From Streptomyces zhaozhouensis (GTDB taxonomy: Bacteria > Actinomycetota > Actinomycetes > Streptomycetales > Streptomycetaceae), in NCBI RefSeq assembly GCF_900230195.1, contig NZ_OCNE01000024.1, positions 27,327-91,326 on the forward strand: 64,000 nucleotides of DNA, given 5' to 3'. Positions 33,629 to 42,440 of this stretch are shown one piece after another (position 1 is the first letter of the stretch; the number at the start of each line of letters is the position of its first letter). The notes under the pieces were generated by a model. It did not search any database. It was given only the letters and a program-made list of their open reading frames with translations, and was not told where the DNA came from. Both the position numbers and the translations under genes were made by a program.

Positions 33629-34726
33629 TCAGGCGCGGGTCTTCGGGGCGAACAGGCGGGAGATCAGGCGCGCCACGAGGTTGAGCGCCATCACGACGAG
33701 GATCAGCGTGAACGCCGCCGCCCACGCCCGGTCCAGGAACGGCTCCGGGGGGATGCCCGGCGTCGCGTACTGGTTGTAGGAGAAGACCGAGAGGGTCGCC
33801 ATCCGGTCGTCGAAGGGGTTGAAGTTGTCGCTCGACGTGATGCCGACGGTGACCAGCAGCGGGGCCGTCTCGCCGATCACGCGGGCGATGGCCAGCGTCA
33901 CGCCGGTCGCGATGCCGGCGAGCGCGGTGGGCAGCACCACCTTGAGGACCGTGCGCCACTTCGGCACGGCCAGCGCCATCGACGCCTCGCGCAGCTCGTT
34001 CGGCACCAGCTTCAGCATCTCCTCGGTGGAGCGCACCACCACGGGGATCATCAGCACGCTCAGCGCGACCGAGCCCATGATGCCCATCCGCACCCCGGCG
34101 CCGAAGAACAGCTCGAAGAGGGCGTAGGCGAAGAGGCCGGCCACGATGGAGGGGATGCCGGTCATCACGTCGACGAAGAAGGTGATGTAGCGGGCCAGCG
34201 CGCCGCGTCCGTACTCCACCAGGTAGATCGCGGTCAGCAGGCCGATCGGCACCGAGATCAGCGCCGCCAGCCCGGTCACGATCAACGTGCCCATCAACGC
34301 GTGGTGCGCGCCGCCGCCCTCACCGACGACGCCGCGCATGGAGTTGTTGAAGAAGTCGGCGTCGAACCGTTCGAGCCCGCGGGAGAGCACCGCGCCGAGC
34401 ACCGAGACCAGCGGCAGCAGCGCCACCAGGAAGGCACCGGTCACGATCGCGGTGACCAGCCGGTCGTGCGCCTTGCGCGGCCCCTCGACGGAGCGCGACC
34501 AGCCGCAGATCACCACGGTGTAGCCGACCGCGGCCAGCAGCCCGGCGACCACCGGGTTCAGGTCGGCCAGCAGGTGCAGGGCCAGGCCCAGGACCGTCCA
34601 CAGCAGCAGCGCGACGGGCGCGGCGCGGCGGGGCAGCGAGCCGTGGGTGAGCGCGGGGCGCTCCAGCACCACGGGCGGCTCGCCGGACTCGGGGGCCTTG
34701 TCGAGGGAGGGGGGTGATGTGCTCAT
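33629..34726 (-). CDS. pstA: Phosphate ABC transporter permease PstA
   Basis: The 365-residue inner-membrane permease has two extra N-terminal membrane segments (about 38-75) before the usual six-helix core. The coupling-helix motif is NELREASMALAVPKWRTVLK, and ARVIGETAPLLVT is the family signature. It pairs with PstC to form the phosphate channel. Its ATG overlaps the pstC stop (ATGA), so the genes are coupled. The first 35 residues are cytoplasmic and Pro/Ser-rich. Confidence 0.94.
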   Translation of the reverse strand: MSTSPPSLDKAPESGEPPVVLERPALTHGSLPRRAAPVALLLWTVLGLALHLLADLNPVVAGLLAAVGYTVVICGWSRSVEGPRKAHDRLVTAIVTGAFLVALLPLVSVLGAVLSRGLERFDADFFNNSMRGVVGEGGGAHHALMGTLIVTGLAALISVPIGLLTAIYLVEYGRGALARYITFFVDVMTGIPSIVAGLFAYALFELFFGAGVRMGIMGSVALSVLMIPVVVRSTEEMLKLVPNELREASMALAVPKWRTVLKVVLPTALAGIATGVTLAIARVIGETAPLLVTVGITSSDNFNPFDDRMATLSVFSYNQYATPGIPPEPFLDRAWAAAFTLILVVMALNLVARLISRLFAPKTRA

Positions 34727-35706
34727 CAGTTGGCTCCCGAGAAGTCACGGCGGCGGTTGATCACCGCGCGGGCCGCCATGTTGACCAGCAGGGTGACGGC
34801 GAAGAGGACCAGGCCGGAGGCGATCAGGATGTTGATGTCCAGGCCGGAGGACTCGGGGAAGTCCAGCGCGATGTTGGCCGCGATGGTGGACGGGTTCCCG
34901 TTGCTGATCATGTTGAAGGTGATCCCGCCCGAGGGGGAGAGCACGATCGCGACGGCCATCGTCTCGCCCAGCGCGCGGCCGAGGCCCAGCATGGAGCCGC
35001 CGATGATGCTGGAGCGGCCGAACGGCAGCACCGACATCCGGATCATCTCCCAGCGGGTGGCGCCCAGCGCCAGCGACGCCTCCTCGTGCAGCCGGGGCGT
35101 CTGGAGGAACGCCTCCCGGATCACGGCCGTGGTGATCGGCAGGATCATCACCGCCAGCACGATCGACGCCACCAGCATGGTGCGTCCCGTGGTGGAGGCC
35201 GGGCCCTCGAAGAGGGGGATGAAGCCCAGGTTGTCCTCCAGCCAGCGGGTCGGCTCCACCGTCAGCGGCGCCAGCTCCGACAGGCCCCACAGGCCGAAGA
35301 TGATGCTGGGCACGGCGGCCAGCAGGTCGATCACGTAGCCGAGCGCCGTCGCCAGCCGGCGCGGCGCGTAGTGCGTGATGAACAGCGCGATCGCCACCGC
35401 CAGTGGCGCGGCGATCAGCAGCGCGAAGAACGCCGCCAGCAGCGTGCCGAAGAGCAGCGGCCAGATGTAGAGGACGATGCCGTCCCCGCCCGGCACCTCC
35501 TCGGAGTCGGCCCACAGCGCGGGCCACGCCTCCACCACCAGGAACGCGGCGACCCCGGCCAGGATGACCAGGATCAGCACGCCGGCCCCCGTGGCGGCGG
35601 AGGAGAACAGCTTGTCCCCCAGCCGGCTCACCGGCTTGTCGAACAGCGGCGCCCCGGGGGGTGGGGGCTGGTTCTGGGGGTGCCTCAGCTCGGTGCTCGA
35701 TGACAC
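34726..35706 (-). CDS. pstC: Phosphate ABC transporter permease PstC
   Basis: The 326-residue permease has about six membrane helices. It shows the coupling motif LHEEASLALGATRWEMIRMS and the PstC signature GRALGETMAVAIVLS. The GTG at 35706 (VSSSTELRHP) follows AAAGGGA. Longer in-frame starts lack a site. It is separated from pstS by 118 bases that hold a hairpin, a common way to make more PstS than permease. Confidence 0.94.
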   Translation of the reverse strand: MSSSTELRHPQNQPPPPGAPLFDKPVSRLGDKLFSSAATGAGVLILVILAGVAAFLVVEAWPALWADSEEVPGGDGIVLYIWPLLFGTLLAAFFALLIAAPLAVAIALFITHYAPRRLATALGYVIDLLAAVPSIIFGLWGLSELAPLTVEPTRWLEDNLGFIPLFEGPASTTGRTMLVASIVLAVMILPITTAVIREAFLQTPRLHEEASLALGATRWEMIRMSVLPFGRSSIIGGSMLGLGRALGETMAVAIVLSPSGGITFNMISNGNPSTIAANIALDFPESSGLDINILIASGLVLFAVTLLVNMAARAVINRRRDFSGAN

Positions 35707-35774
35707 TCTTCGTTCCCTTTCTCGGCTGGAGTCCGAACGGGCGGTGGCCACCACGGGAAGGCGGCCACCCGTGG

Positions 35775-35806
35775 GCGGGCGGCCGCGTCCCGTGATGGCC
35801 GCCCGC
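35775..35806 (-). terminator. Intercistronic stem-loop between pstS and pstC
   Basis: A perfect ten-base stem (35775-35784 with 35797-35806) and 12-base loop lies just after pstS. It may attenuate transcription into pstC or protect the pstS mRNA. Confidence 0.55.
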
Positions 35807-35824
35807 GCCTGGCGGTTCGGACCG

Positions 35825-36937
35825 TCAGCCGGCCGCGATCGCGTCGATGGCGGGCTGGAGCTCCTGCCGGAGGGAGTCGGAGATCGGCGCCGAGCCCGCG
35901 GCCTCGGCGGCGGCGGCCTGGCCCTCCTCGCTGATCACGTAGGAGAGGTACGCCTTCACGAGCTCGGCCTTGGCGGCGTCGTCGTAGGTGGTGCAGGCCA
36001 TCGCGTAGGAGACGAGGACGATCGGGTAGGTGCCGGCCTCGGTGGTGTCACGCGCCAGCTCGTAGGCGAAGTCGTACTCGCCACGGCCCTCAAGGCGCTC
36101 GGAGACCTCCAGCACGTTGGCCGCGGCCTCCGGCGAGTAGGAGACGAACTCGTCGCCGACGCCCACGTTGACGGTGGACAGGTCGCCGACCTGGCTGGCG
36201 TCCGCGTAGCCGATGGTGCCGTTGCCGCCGGAGACGGCCTGGACGACGCCGGAGGTGCCCTGGGCGGCCTCGCCGCCGGAGACCGGCCACTCGTCGCTGG
36301 CCTCGTGCGGCCAGGCGTCGGGGGCGACGGCGAGCAGGTACTCGACGAAGTTCTCGGTGGTGCCCGAGGCGTCGGAGCGGTTGACCGGGGTGATCGGGGT
36401 GTCGGGCAGGTCCGCGTCCGGGTTGTCGGCGGCGATGGCCTCGTCGTTCCAGGTGGTGATCTCCTGGTTGAAGATGCCGGCGATGGTGGCGGGCTGGAGG
36501 TTCAGCTCGTCCACGCCCTCGACGTTGAACGCCAGCGCGATCGGGGAGACGTAGACCGGGGCCTCGATGACCTCGGTGCAGCGCTCCGTCGCGGCGGTCA
36601 GCTCGTCGTCGGCCAGCGCGGCGTCGGTGCCGCCGAAGTCGGTGCCGCCCGCGATGAACTGCTCACGGCCACCGCCGGAGCCGACCGGGTCGTAGTTGAC
36701 GGTGGTGTCCGGGTTGGCGGCCAGGAAGCCGGCCTGCCATGCCTGCTGCGCGGCGGCCTGCGAGCTGGCGCCGGCGCCCGAGATGGTGCCGGAGAGATCG
36801 GAGCCGCCCTCGCTGCCCCCGGAACTGCCGCCGTCGCCGTTGCCGTTGTCGCTCTCGTTGTCACTGCTGCACGCCGTGACCAACGCCAGGGCGGACACCG
36901 CGGCTATCGCGGCGAGACGAGCGCGCGTCTTGCGCAT
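35825..36937 (-). CDS. pstS: Phosphate-binding lipoprotein PstS
   Basis: The 370-residue lipoprotein has a signal peptide ending in the lipobox LVTAC (Cys23), a Ser/Gly/Asn/Asp-rich linker (to about 48), and the PstS fold: SGTISGAGASSQAAAQQAW, VGSGGGREQF, ITPVNRSDASGTTENFVEYL. It captures phosphate outside the membrane for PstCAB. The ATG at 36937 follows an AAGGAG site. The upstream region has repeats resembling PHO boxes, so PhoR-PhoP control is likely. Confidence 0.96.
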   Translation of the reverse strand: MRKTRARLAAIAAVSALALVTACSSDNESDNGNGDGGSSGGSEGGSDLSGTISGAGASSQAAAQQAWQAGFLAANPDTTVNYDPVGSGGGREQFIAGGTDFGGTDAALADDELTAATERCTEVIEAPVYVSPIALAFNVEGVDELNLQPATIAGIFNQEITTWNDEAIAADNPDADLPDTPITPVNRSDASGTTENFVEYLLAVAPDAWPHEASDEWPVSGGEAAQGTSGVVQAVSGGNGTIGYADASQVGDLSTVNVGVGDEFVSYSPEAAANVLEVSERLEGRGEYDFAYELARDTTEAGTYPIVLVSYAMACTTYDDAAKAELVKAYLSYVISEEGQAAAAEAAGSAPISDSLRQELQPAIDAIAAG

Positions 36938-37043
36938 GACCTGCTCCTTGTTCCTGACCGGCCCCGTGGCCGGGATGGGGAGATGACGTCTATGACGTGT
37001 TTCGAGTCAGAACGTAGGAGCGGCCAGCGAAGCAGTGAGGGCC

Positions 37044-37080
37044 AGAAGGTGAACAAGAAGATAGGTTCGGCAGAACCGGT
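37044..37080 (-). promoter_or_regulatory. Candidate PHO box upstream of pstS
   Basis: Read on the minus strand, GTTCTGC (37070-37076) and a perfect GTTCACC (37048-37054) are 22 bases apart, twice the 11-base period of Streptomyces PhoP direct repeats. The units between are degenerate. The site lies about 110-140 bases upstream of pstS. Confidence 0.5.
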
Positions 37081-37196
37081 CGTTTCACAAAAAGAGTTGG
37101 AATCGTTAAGGAGAGAGCCTGGTGCTCGCGACCGGGATCGGCGGTGTCACGGGGGGTGTCCGAAGCCACGCCGACCGCCGATATCCCCCGGGAAAC

Positions 37197-38165
37197 TCAG
37201 CCCGCCGGCGGCACCAGCCGGTAGCCGACGCCGCGCACCGTCTGGATGATCTCCGGGTGGTGCGGGTCGTCACCGAGCCGCTCCCGGAGCCGCCGAATGT
37301 GAACGGTGATGGTGTTCGAGCGACGTGCGCCCTCGCCCCACAGCTCCGTCCTGATCTGATCGCGCGTGATCACCTTCTCGGCGTGCAGCATCAACAAGTG
37401 AAGCAGCTGGAACTCGCGCAGCGGCAACCGGGCCGTCGAGACGCCGTGCATCCGCACCTCGTAGGTGCTCGGGTCGAGCGTCAACGGCCCGCAGACCAGC
37501 GGCTGGTCCCAGCCCCTGTGGCCCCGGTCGGCCAGGCTGAGCAGCTGGGCGACCTCGCGCGGGCGATAGGGGCGCGCGACGCAGGCGCTCGCGCCGGCGG
37601 CCAGCGCCGGAGCGACCTGGGCGGTGTCCTCCGGACCCACGCCCAGCACCACCGGGATCGACAGCCGCCGCCGCACCAGCCGCAGCACGGTCGACCCGTC
37701 GATCAGCGGCAGGTCGGCCGAGACCAGCAGCACGTCGGGCTTGCGCAGTCCGGCCTCCAGCAGCGCCGCGGCCCCGTCGCCGCAGTGGACCACCGACACC
37801 TGGTACTTCGCCAGCTGGGTGGTCAGCCCCTGCCGGATGCGTTCGTCCGCGTCGGCCAGCAGCACCACCGGATGCGTCCCCAGCGGTATCGGGGTCGGCC
37901 CCGCCGGCCGCTCCGCGCCGAGGCCGGCGGCCGGGCCGTCGTCCTCCGGACCCTCAAACCCCGTGCCGGGCACGGCGGTTGCCCGAGTCGAACTCAACCA
38001 GGCGCCCACGGGCTCTCCCTCGCTGTCGGTCTCGGCGGTGAAGGAACGGCCAGAGCTTGAGGTGGCCAGGCCGCGTCGCGCCACGGGAGCACAGCAGGGC
38101 ACCGGCGGCCGTGCGCCCGGCTCCCGGGAGGCGTGAAAACGGTGTCCACGAGCGACGTTCACCAT
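37197..38165 (-). CDS. OmpR/PhoB-family response regulator
   Basis: The 322-residue protein has an unusual 97-residue N-terminal extension rich in Gly, Pro and Ala. A receiver domain follows (about 98-215, acidic pocket LLADADE, likely phospho-acceptor Asp151 in LLVSADLPLIDG), then a winged helix (about 225-318: LPLREFQLLHLLMLH, TITVHIRRLRERLGD, TVRGVGYRLV). No histidine kinase is adjacent. Start is ATG at 38165 without a strong ribosome-binding site; a later GTG could remove much of the extension. It is upstream of pstS on the same strand, but whether it controls pst is unknown. Confidence 0.85.
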   Translation of the reverse strand: MVNVARGHRFHASREPGARPPVPCCAPVARRGLATSSSGRSFTAETDSEGEPVGAWLSSTRATAVPGTGFEGPEDDGPAAGLGAERPAGPTPIPLGTHPVVLLADADERIRQGLTTQLAKYQVSVVHCGDGAAALLEAGLRKPDVLLVSADLPLIDGSTVLRLVRRRLSIPVVLGVGPEDTAQVAPALAAGASACVARPYRPREVAQLLSLADRGHRGWDQPLVCGPLTLDPSTYEVRMHGVSTARLPLREFQLLHLLMLHAEKVITRDQIRTELWGEGARRSNTITVHIRRLRERLGDDPHHPEIIQTVRGVGYRLVPPAG

Positions 38166-38379
38166 GTAACGAGCTGTGGGTAGCGGGTTGTGCGGCGTTC
38201 GGTGAACCCGCGATGAACAACGGCGTTCTCTCAGGTTCCGGCCCGCTTCGGCGTCGGACGGCCGCCGCCTCGCGCGTGCCGGTCCCGCCAGGGGGCGCGC
38301 GTCAGTAGCATCGGGTGGGTACGCGGGGGGTGTTGGGGACCGGGAGCGGTCCGGGCAGGGCGAGCGCAGGGGCGATGCC

Positions 38380-39414
38380 GTGGGGATCGACGAAGAGAAG
38401 CTGGTGTTCGACTACCTGAGCCGGGTGGGCGATCTCGCGCATGGCACCGCCATGTCGTCGGCCGAACGGGCCCGGCTCGTCAACCGGCTGCGGGACGAGA
38501 TCGGCCGGCAGCGCTCCGGCGGCGCCTCCGACGCCCGTTCGCCCTCGGTCAAGCGCATCCTGGGGCGGCTCGGCAGCCCCGAGGACGTGGTCGCCGAGGC
38601 CGCGGGCTCCCCGCCGCCCGCCCCCGCGCGCCCCACCCACACCGCCGCGACGAGCCGCCCCTCGGCGTCCCCCGCCGGCCCCGCCTGGCCCTCGTCCGCC
38701 GCCTCCGCCCGGCCCGCGCCCGCCCCCGAGCCGCCGACCCCGCGGGAGGCGGAGCCGCCCGCCGGGGCGCGCCCCGAGGTGCCGGCGCGCTGGCCGGCCG
38801 AGGGCCGGCCGCGGGTGGCCGGCTGGCAGCAGGGCTCCGACGAGCAGATCGCCGGCTTCAGCGGCGGCATCGACATCCCCGAGCTGATGCACCCCAGCGG
38901 GCTGGCCGCCCCCGACGAGCCCGGGGCCGCGACCGAGGCCGAGCTGACGGCGGCCGAGGCGGAACGCGAGGCGGCGGAGGCCGCCCTCGCCCGGCCGGTG
39001 GTCGAGGACGCCGACCCGCCGCGCCCGCGCCGGGGAGCCCGGTTGGCCAAGGCCGTCCTCGCCGGCCGCCGCCGGGGCGGGATCGTCGAGCTGCTGGGCG
39101 TGGCGGCGCTGGCCGGCGGCGCGGTGTTCGGCTCGTTCCCCGCGATGCTGGCGGGCTGGGCGCTGGCCTACTGGTCGCCCCGGCTCTCCCCGCGCGCCGG
39201 CCAGTGGGCCACGTTCGGGATGCCGGCGCTGGTCGCCACCGGCTACGGGGTCTGGCTCATGGGCCGAGCCGGCGGCTACTGGGGCGAGGCCCTCGCCGAC
39301 GGCCAGGCCAACGAGCTGCTGCGCGACGACTGGCCCACCCTGCTGCGCCTGGCCGGCCTCGCCTCCGCGGCCTTCCTCCTCTTCCTGGCCCGCAGACCGG
39401 TCAAGGAGGGGTGA
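38380..39414 (+). CDS. Hypothetical membrane protein with N-terminal HAAS-like domain
   Basis: The 344-residue protein has a conserved-looking first 75 residues (KLVFDYLSRVGDLAHGTAMS, then LRDEIGRQR and ILGRLGSPEDVVAEAAG) that resemble the HAAS/DUF1700 fold of signalling membrane proteins. A proline/alanine-rich segment (about 76-215) follows, then about three to four membrane helices at the C-terminus. The start is GTG at 38380. It is divergent from the response regulator and convergent with the siderophore-binding gene 24 bases away. Function is unknown. Confidence 0.75.
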   Translation: MGIDEEKLVFDYLSRVGDLAHGTAMSSAERARLVNRLRDEIGRQRSGGASDARSPSVKRILGRLGSPEDVVAEAAGSPPPAPARPTHTAATSRPSASPAGPAWPSSAASARPAPAPEPPTPREAEPPAGARPEVPARWPAEGRPRVAGWQQGSDEQIAGFSGGIDIPELMHPSGLAAPDEPGAATEAELTAAEAEREAAEAALARPVVEDADPPRPRRGARLAKAVLAGRRRGGIVELLGVAALAGGAVFGSFPAMLAGWALAYWSPRLSPRAGQWATFGMPALVATGYGVWLMGRAGGYWGEALADGQANELLRDDWPTLLRLAGLASAAFLLFLARRPVKEG

Positions 39415-39438
39415 CGCCGGCGCCCGGCCGGCGTCGCC

Positions 39439-40407
39439 TCAGCCCGCCAGCGTCTCCTCGATCTCGTCGAGGATCTGCTCCGCCGCCGTGTAGCCGATGC
39501 CGAGGAACCACAGCTGGTCGTTGACCGGGAAGGCGCGGTTCTCCCGGACGGCGGTCAGGTCCTCCCAGAGGGGGCCGCCGACGGCGGCGTCCTCGCCCGA
39601 GGCGTCGGGGTCGCCGTAGGAGGAGTAGTAGATGACGTCGCCGTCGGCCTGGTCGACCTGCTCGGGGCTGACCTCCACGGCGAAGCCGTCGGTCGCGTCG
39701 TCGACGACGGCAGGCCGGCCCAGGCCCAGGTCGGCGAGGACGGTGCCGATGTAGTTCTCCCGGCCGTAGAGCCTGGTGTTGCCGCCGTCGATGAAGCGCA
39801 ACATGCTGACCTCCGTCGCGGCCGCCGCCTCCGGCCCGCCGAGGGCCTCGGTGACCTCCGCGACCCGCGTCTCGTACGCCGCCACGACCTCCTCCGCCTC
39901 GGCGGACCTGCCGAGGGCCTCGGCGTGCATCAGGAAGTTCTCCTTCCACGGTGCGCCGACGGTCTCGCTGAAGACGGTCGGCGCGATCGCCGACAGCTCG
40001 TCGTAGCTCTGCTCGTCGCGGACCTTGCTGCCGATGATCAGGTCGGGGTCCAGCTCGTGGATGGCCTCCAGGTTGGGGGCGGCGATGTTGCCCACGTTCC
40101 GGACGTCGGAGAGCTGGTCCTGCGGCAGGTAGTCGAGGAACTCCCGCGTCGCGTCGGCCTGTACCGCGCCGACCGGGACGACGCCCAGGGTGATCGCGGT
40201 GTCCAGCTCGGCGGTGTCCAGCACCACCACGCGCTCCGGGTCCTCGGGCACCTCCACCGGCCCCATCGCGGTCTCCACGGTCCTGCTCCCCCCGCCCGAC
40301 CCGTCGTCGGACCCCTCCGAGCCGGCGGAGTCGGAGTCGTCGCCGCAGGCGGCGAGCGTCACGGCGCAGGCCAGCGCGAGCGCGGAGGCGGTGATGCGTC
40401 GGTTCAT
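39439..40407 (-). CDS. Iron-siderophore ABC transporter substrate-binding lipoprotein
   Basis: The 322-residue lipoprotein has a lipobox LAAC (Cys21), a Ser/Gly/Asp linker, and a FecB/FhuD-type fold: VEVPEDPERVVVLDTAELDT, NLEAIHELDPDLIIGSKVRD and GYTAAEQILDEIEETL. It binds ferric siderophore outside the membrane. The ATG at 40407 follows AAGGG. It is last in a four-gene set with an ATPase and two permeases. No siderophore synthesis gene is in the window, so the ligand may be a foreign or distantly encoded siderophore. Confidence 0.92.
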   Translation of the reverse strand: MNRRITASALALACAVTLAACGDDSDSAGSEGSDDGSGGGSRTVETAMGPVEVPEDPERVVVLDTAELDTAITLGVVPVGAVQADATREFLDYLPQDQLSDVRNVGNIAAPNLEAIHELDPDLIIGSKVRDEQSYDELSAIAPTVFSETVGAPWKENFLMHAEALGRSAEAEEVVAAYETRVAEVTEALGGPEAAAATEVSMLRFIDGGNTRLYGRENYIGTVLADLGLGRPAVVDDATDGFAVEVSPEQVDQADGDVIYYSSYGDPDASGEDAAVGGPLWEDLTAVRENRAFPVNDQLWFLGIGYTAAEQILDEIEETLAG

Positions 40408-40478
40408 GAGCGGAACGCCCTTCTTTCGGTCTTCGGCGGACAGGGACTTCGGCGAACGGGCCAAGGCCGTGGGGGAGT

Positions 40479-41324
40479 TCAACGCGGTCCCCCCGGAACG
40501 GGGACCGGTGCGCGGGGCACCACCAGCGGGGAGCCGGTGACGGGGTCGGGGATCACCACGGCCGCCAGCCCGAAGACCTCGTCGACCAGTTCGGCGGTCA
40601 CGACCTCCTCGGGGTGCCCGCGCGCCGCGATCCGACCGTCCTTCATCGCGACCAGGTGGTCGGCGTAGCGGGCGGCCTGGTTCAGGTCGTGCAGCACGGT
40701 CACCACCGTGCGGGCCGGTGCCTCTTCGGTCGGGGTGGCCAACTGGCGGACCAGGTCGAGCACCTCGACCTGGTGGGCGATGTCCAGATAGGTCGTCGGC
40801 TCGTCCAGCAGCAGCAGGTCGGTCCGCTGCGCCAGCGCCATCGCGATCCAGACCCGTTGCCGCTGCCCGCCGGAGAGCGCGTCCACCGGGCGGTCGGCCA
40901 ACGCGGCCACGTCGGTGCGTTCCATCGCCTCGACGACGGCGGCCTCGTCGGCCGGCGACCACTGCTGCCACCAGCGCTGGTGCGGCTGCCGCCCCCGGGA
41001 GACCAGGTCGGCGACCGTGATCGCCTCGGGCGCCACCGGGGTCTGCGGCAGCAGCCCGAGCGACTGGGCGATCCGCCGGGTGGAGAGCGTGTGCAGCTCG
41101 GCGCCGTCCAGCAGCACCGTGCCGGAGCGCGGCTTCAGCAGCCGGCCGAGGGCGCGCAGCGTCGTCGACTTGCCGCAGGCGTTGGGGCCCACGATCACGG
41201 TGACCCGGCCGTCGGGTATGTCCAGGTCCAGGTCGTCGACGACCGGGCGGTCGGCCTCGTAGCCGAGGGTCAGCCCCCTGGCCGCCAGCCGGCCGGCCGG
41301 CTCCTGCTCGGAAGGGGTGCTCAT
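40479..41324 (-). CDS. Iron-siderophore ABC transporter ATP-binding protein
   Basis: The 281-residue ATPase has Walker A VGPNACGKSTTLRALGRLLK, signature LSGGQRQRVWIAMALAQ, Walker B LLLLDEPTTYLD and switch histidine VLHDLNQAARY. This is the FepC/FhuC group. The ATG at 41324 overlaps the stop of the upstream permease (ATGA), so it is coupled to it. Confidence 0.94.
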   Translation of the reverse strand: MSTPSEQEPAGRLAARGLTLGYEADRPVVDDLDLDIPDGRVTVIVGPNACGKSTTLRALGRLLKPRSGTVLLDGAELHTLSTRRIAQSLGLLPQTPVAPEAITVADLVSRGRQPHQRWWQQWSPADEAAVVEAMERTDVAALADRPVDALSGGQRQRVWIAMALAQRTDLLLLDEPTTYLDIAHQVEVLDLVRQLATPTEEAPARTVVTVLHDLNQAARYADHLVAMKDGRIAARGHPEEVVTAELVDEVFGLAAVVIPDPVTGSPLVVPRAPVPVPGGPR

Positions 41325-42412
41325 GTCCGGCCTCCGGTGCGGTTCTTGAGGATCAGCCACAGCAGATAGGGCGCGCCGATCGCCGCCGTGACCACCCCCG
41401 CGGGCAGCTCGGTCGGCGAGAACAGCGTCCGCGCCAGCAGGTCGGCCAGCACCGTCAGGCTCGCCCCGACCAGCGCCGTGGTCGCCAGCGGTATCTGCGC
41501 CGTGCCGGTCAGCCGGCGGGCGATCTGGGGGGAGAGCAGCGCGACGAAGTCGACCGGCCCCGCCGTGCCGGTGGCCAGCGCGGCGAGCAGCACGCCGACG
41601 CTGGCCAGCCCGAGCCGGGTGGCGTTCAGCCGGGTGCCGAGCGCGGTGGCCGTGTCGTCGTCCAGGGTCACGGTCCGCTGCGCGCGCGCCGCCCAGCAGA
41701 CGGCGGGCAGCACCGCCAGCAGCGCCCAGGCCAGCGGCTCGGCCTCGGCGTAGCCGCGCCCGTGGAACGAGCCCGTCATCCACACCGTGGCCTGCTGCGC
41801 GACGGTGTGGTCGCCCTTGGTGAGGAAGAGCTGGGTGACCGAGCGCAGCGCCACCGCGAAGCCGATGCCGACCAGCACGAACCGCGCGGCGTGCAGCCCG
41901 CCGCGCCACGCGAAGAGATAGACCAGCCCGGCGGCGGCGAGTCCGCCGGCGATCGCCCAGTAGGGCAGCGCCGCCGTGGAGGCCAGCCCGTAGGTCATGG
42001 CGATCACCGCGACGGCGGCGGCGCCCTGGCTGACGCCGATGATGTCGGGGCTGGCCAGCGGGTTGCGGGCGACGGTCTGGATCAGCGCGCCGGCCACCGC
42101 CAGCGCGGCACCGACCAGCAGCGCCACGGTCAGCCGCGGCAGCCGCAACACCCCGATCACGAAGTCGTGTTCGTCCGTGAGGCCCAGCACGGAACGGACC
42201 GCCTCCTGCGGCGGCACGGTGGACTCGCCGAACGACAGGCTCGCCACACAGCCGGCGGCCAGCACCAGCGCCAGCACCGTCGCGGCCAGCAGCGCCCGGC
42301 CGTGCAGCAGGAACGAGGCACCGCCCGGCAGCCGCAGCACCCGGTATCCGGTGGGGCGCGCGCCGGCGCGCCCGGTCGTGGCGGCGCGCGGGCCGCCCAG
42401 CGTCGCGGTCAT
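41321..42412 (-). CDS. Iron-siderophore ABC transporter permease (FecD-like)
   Basis: The 363-residue FecCD-family permease has about nine hydrophobic segments. It keeps the family motifs VARNPLASPDIIGVSQGAA and the C-terminal LFSPTELPAGVVTAAIGAP coupling region. It forms a heterodimer with the neighbouring permease. A 28-base gap separates it from that gene; its stop overlaps the ATPase start. The first 35 residues are a cytoplasmic Gly/Ala/Arg-rich tail. Confidence 0.93.
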   Translation of the reverse strand: MTATLGGPRAATTGRAGARPTGYRVLRLPGGASFLLHGRALLAATVLALVLAAGCVASLSFGESTVPPQEAVRSVLGLTDEHDFVIGVLRLPRLTVALLVGAALAVAGALIQTVARNPLASPDIIGVSQGAAAVAVIAMTYGLASTAALPYWAIAGGLAAAGLVYLFAWRGGLHAARFVLVGIGFAVALRSVTQLFLTKGDHTVAQQATVWMTGSFHGRGYAEAEPLAWALLAVLPAVCWAARAQRTVTLDDDTATALGTRLNATRLGLASVGVLLAALATGTAGPVDFVALLSPQIARRLTGTAQIPLATTALVGASLTVLADLLARTLFSPTELPAGVVTAAIGAPYLLWLILKNRTGGRT

Positions 42413-42440
42413 CGCGCGCCTCCCTTCGTGCGCCAGCCGC

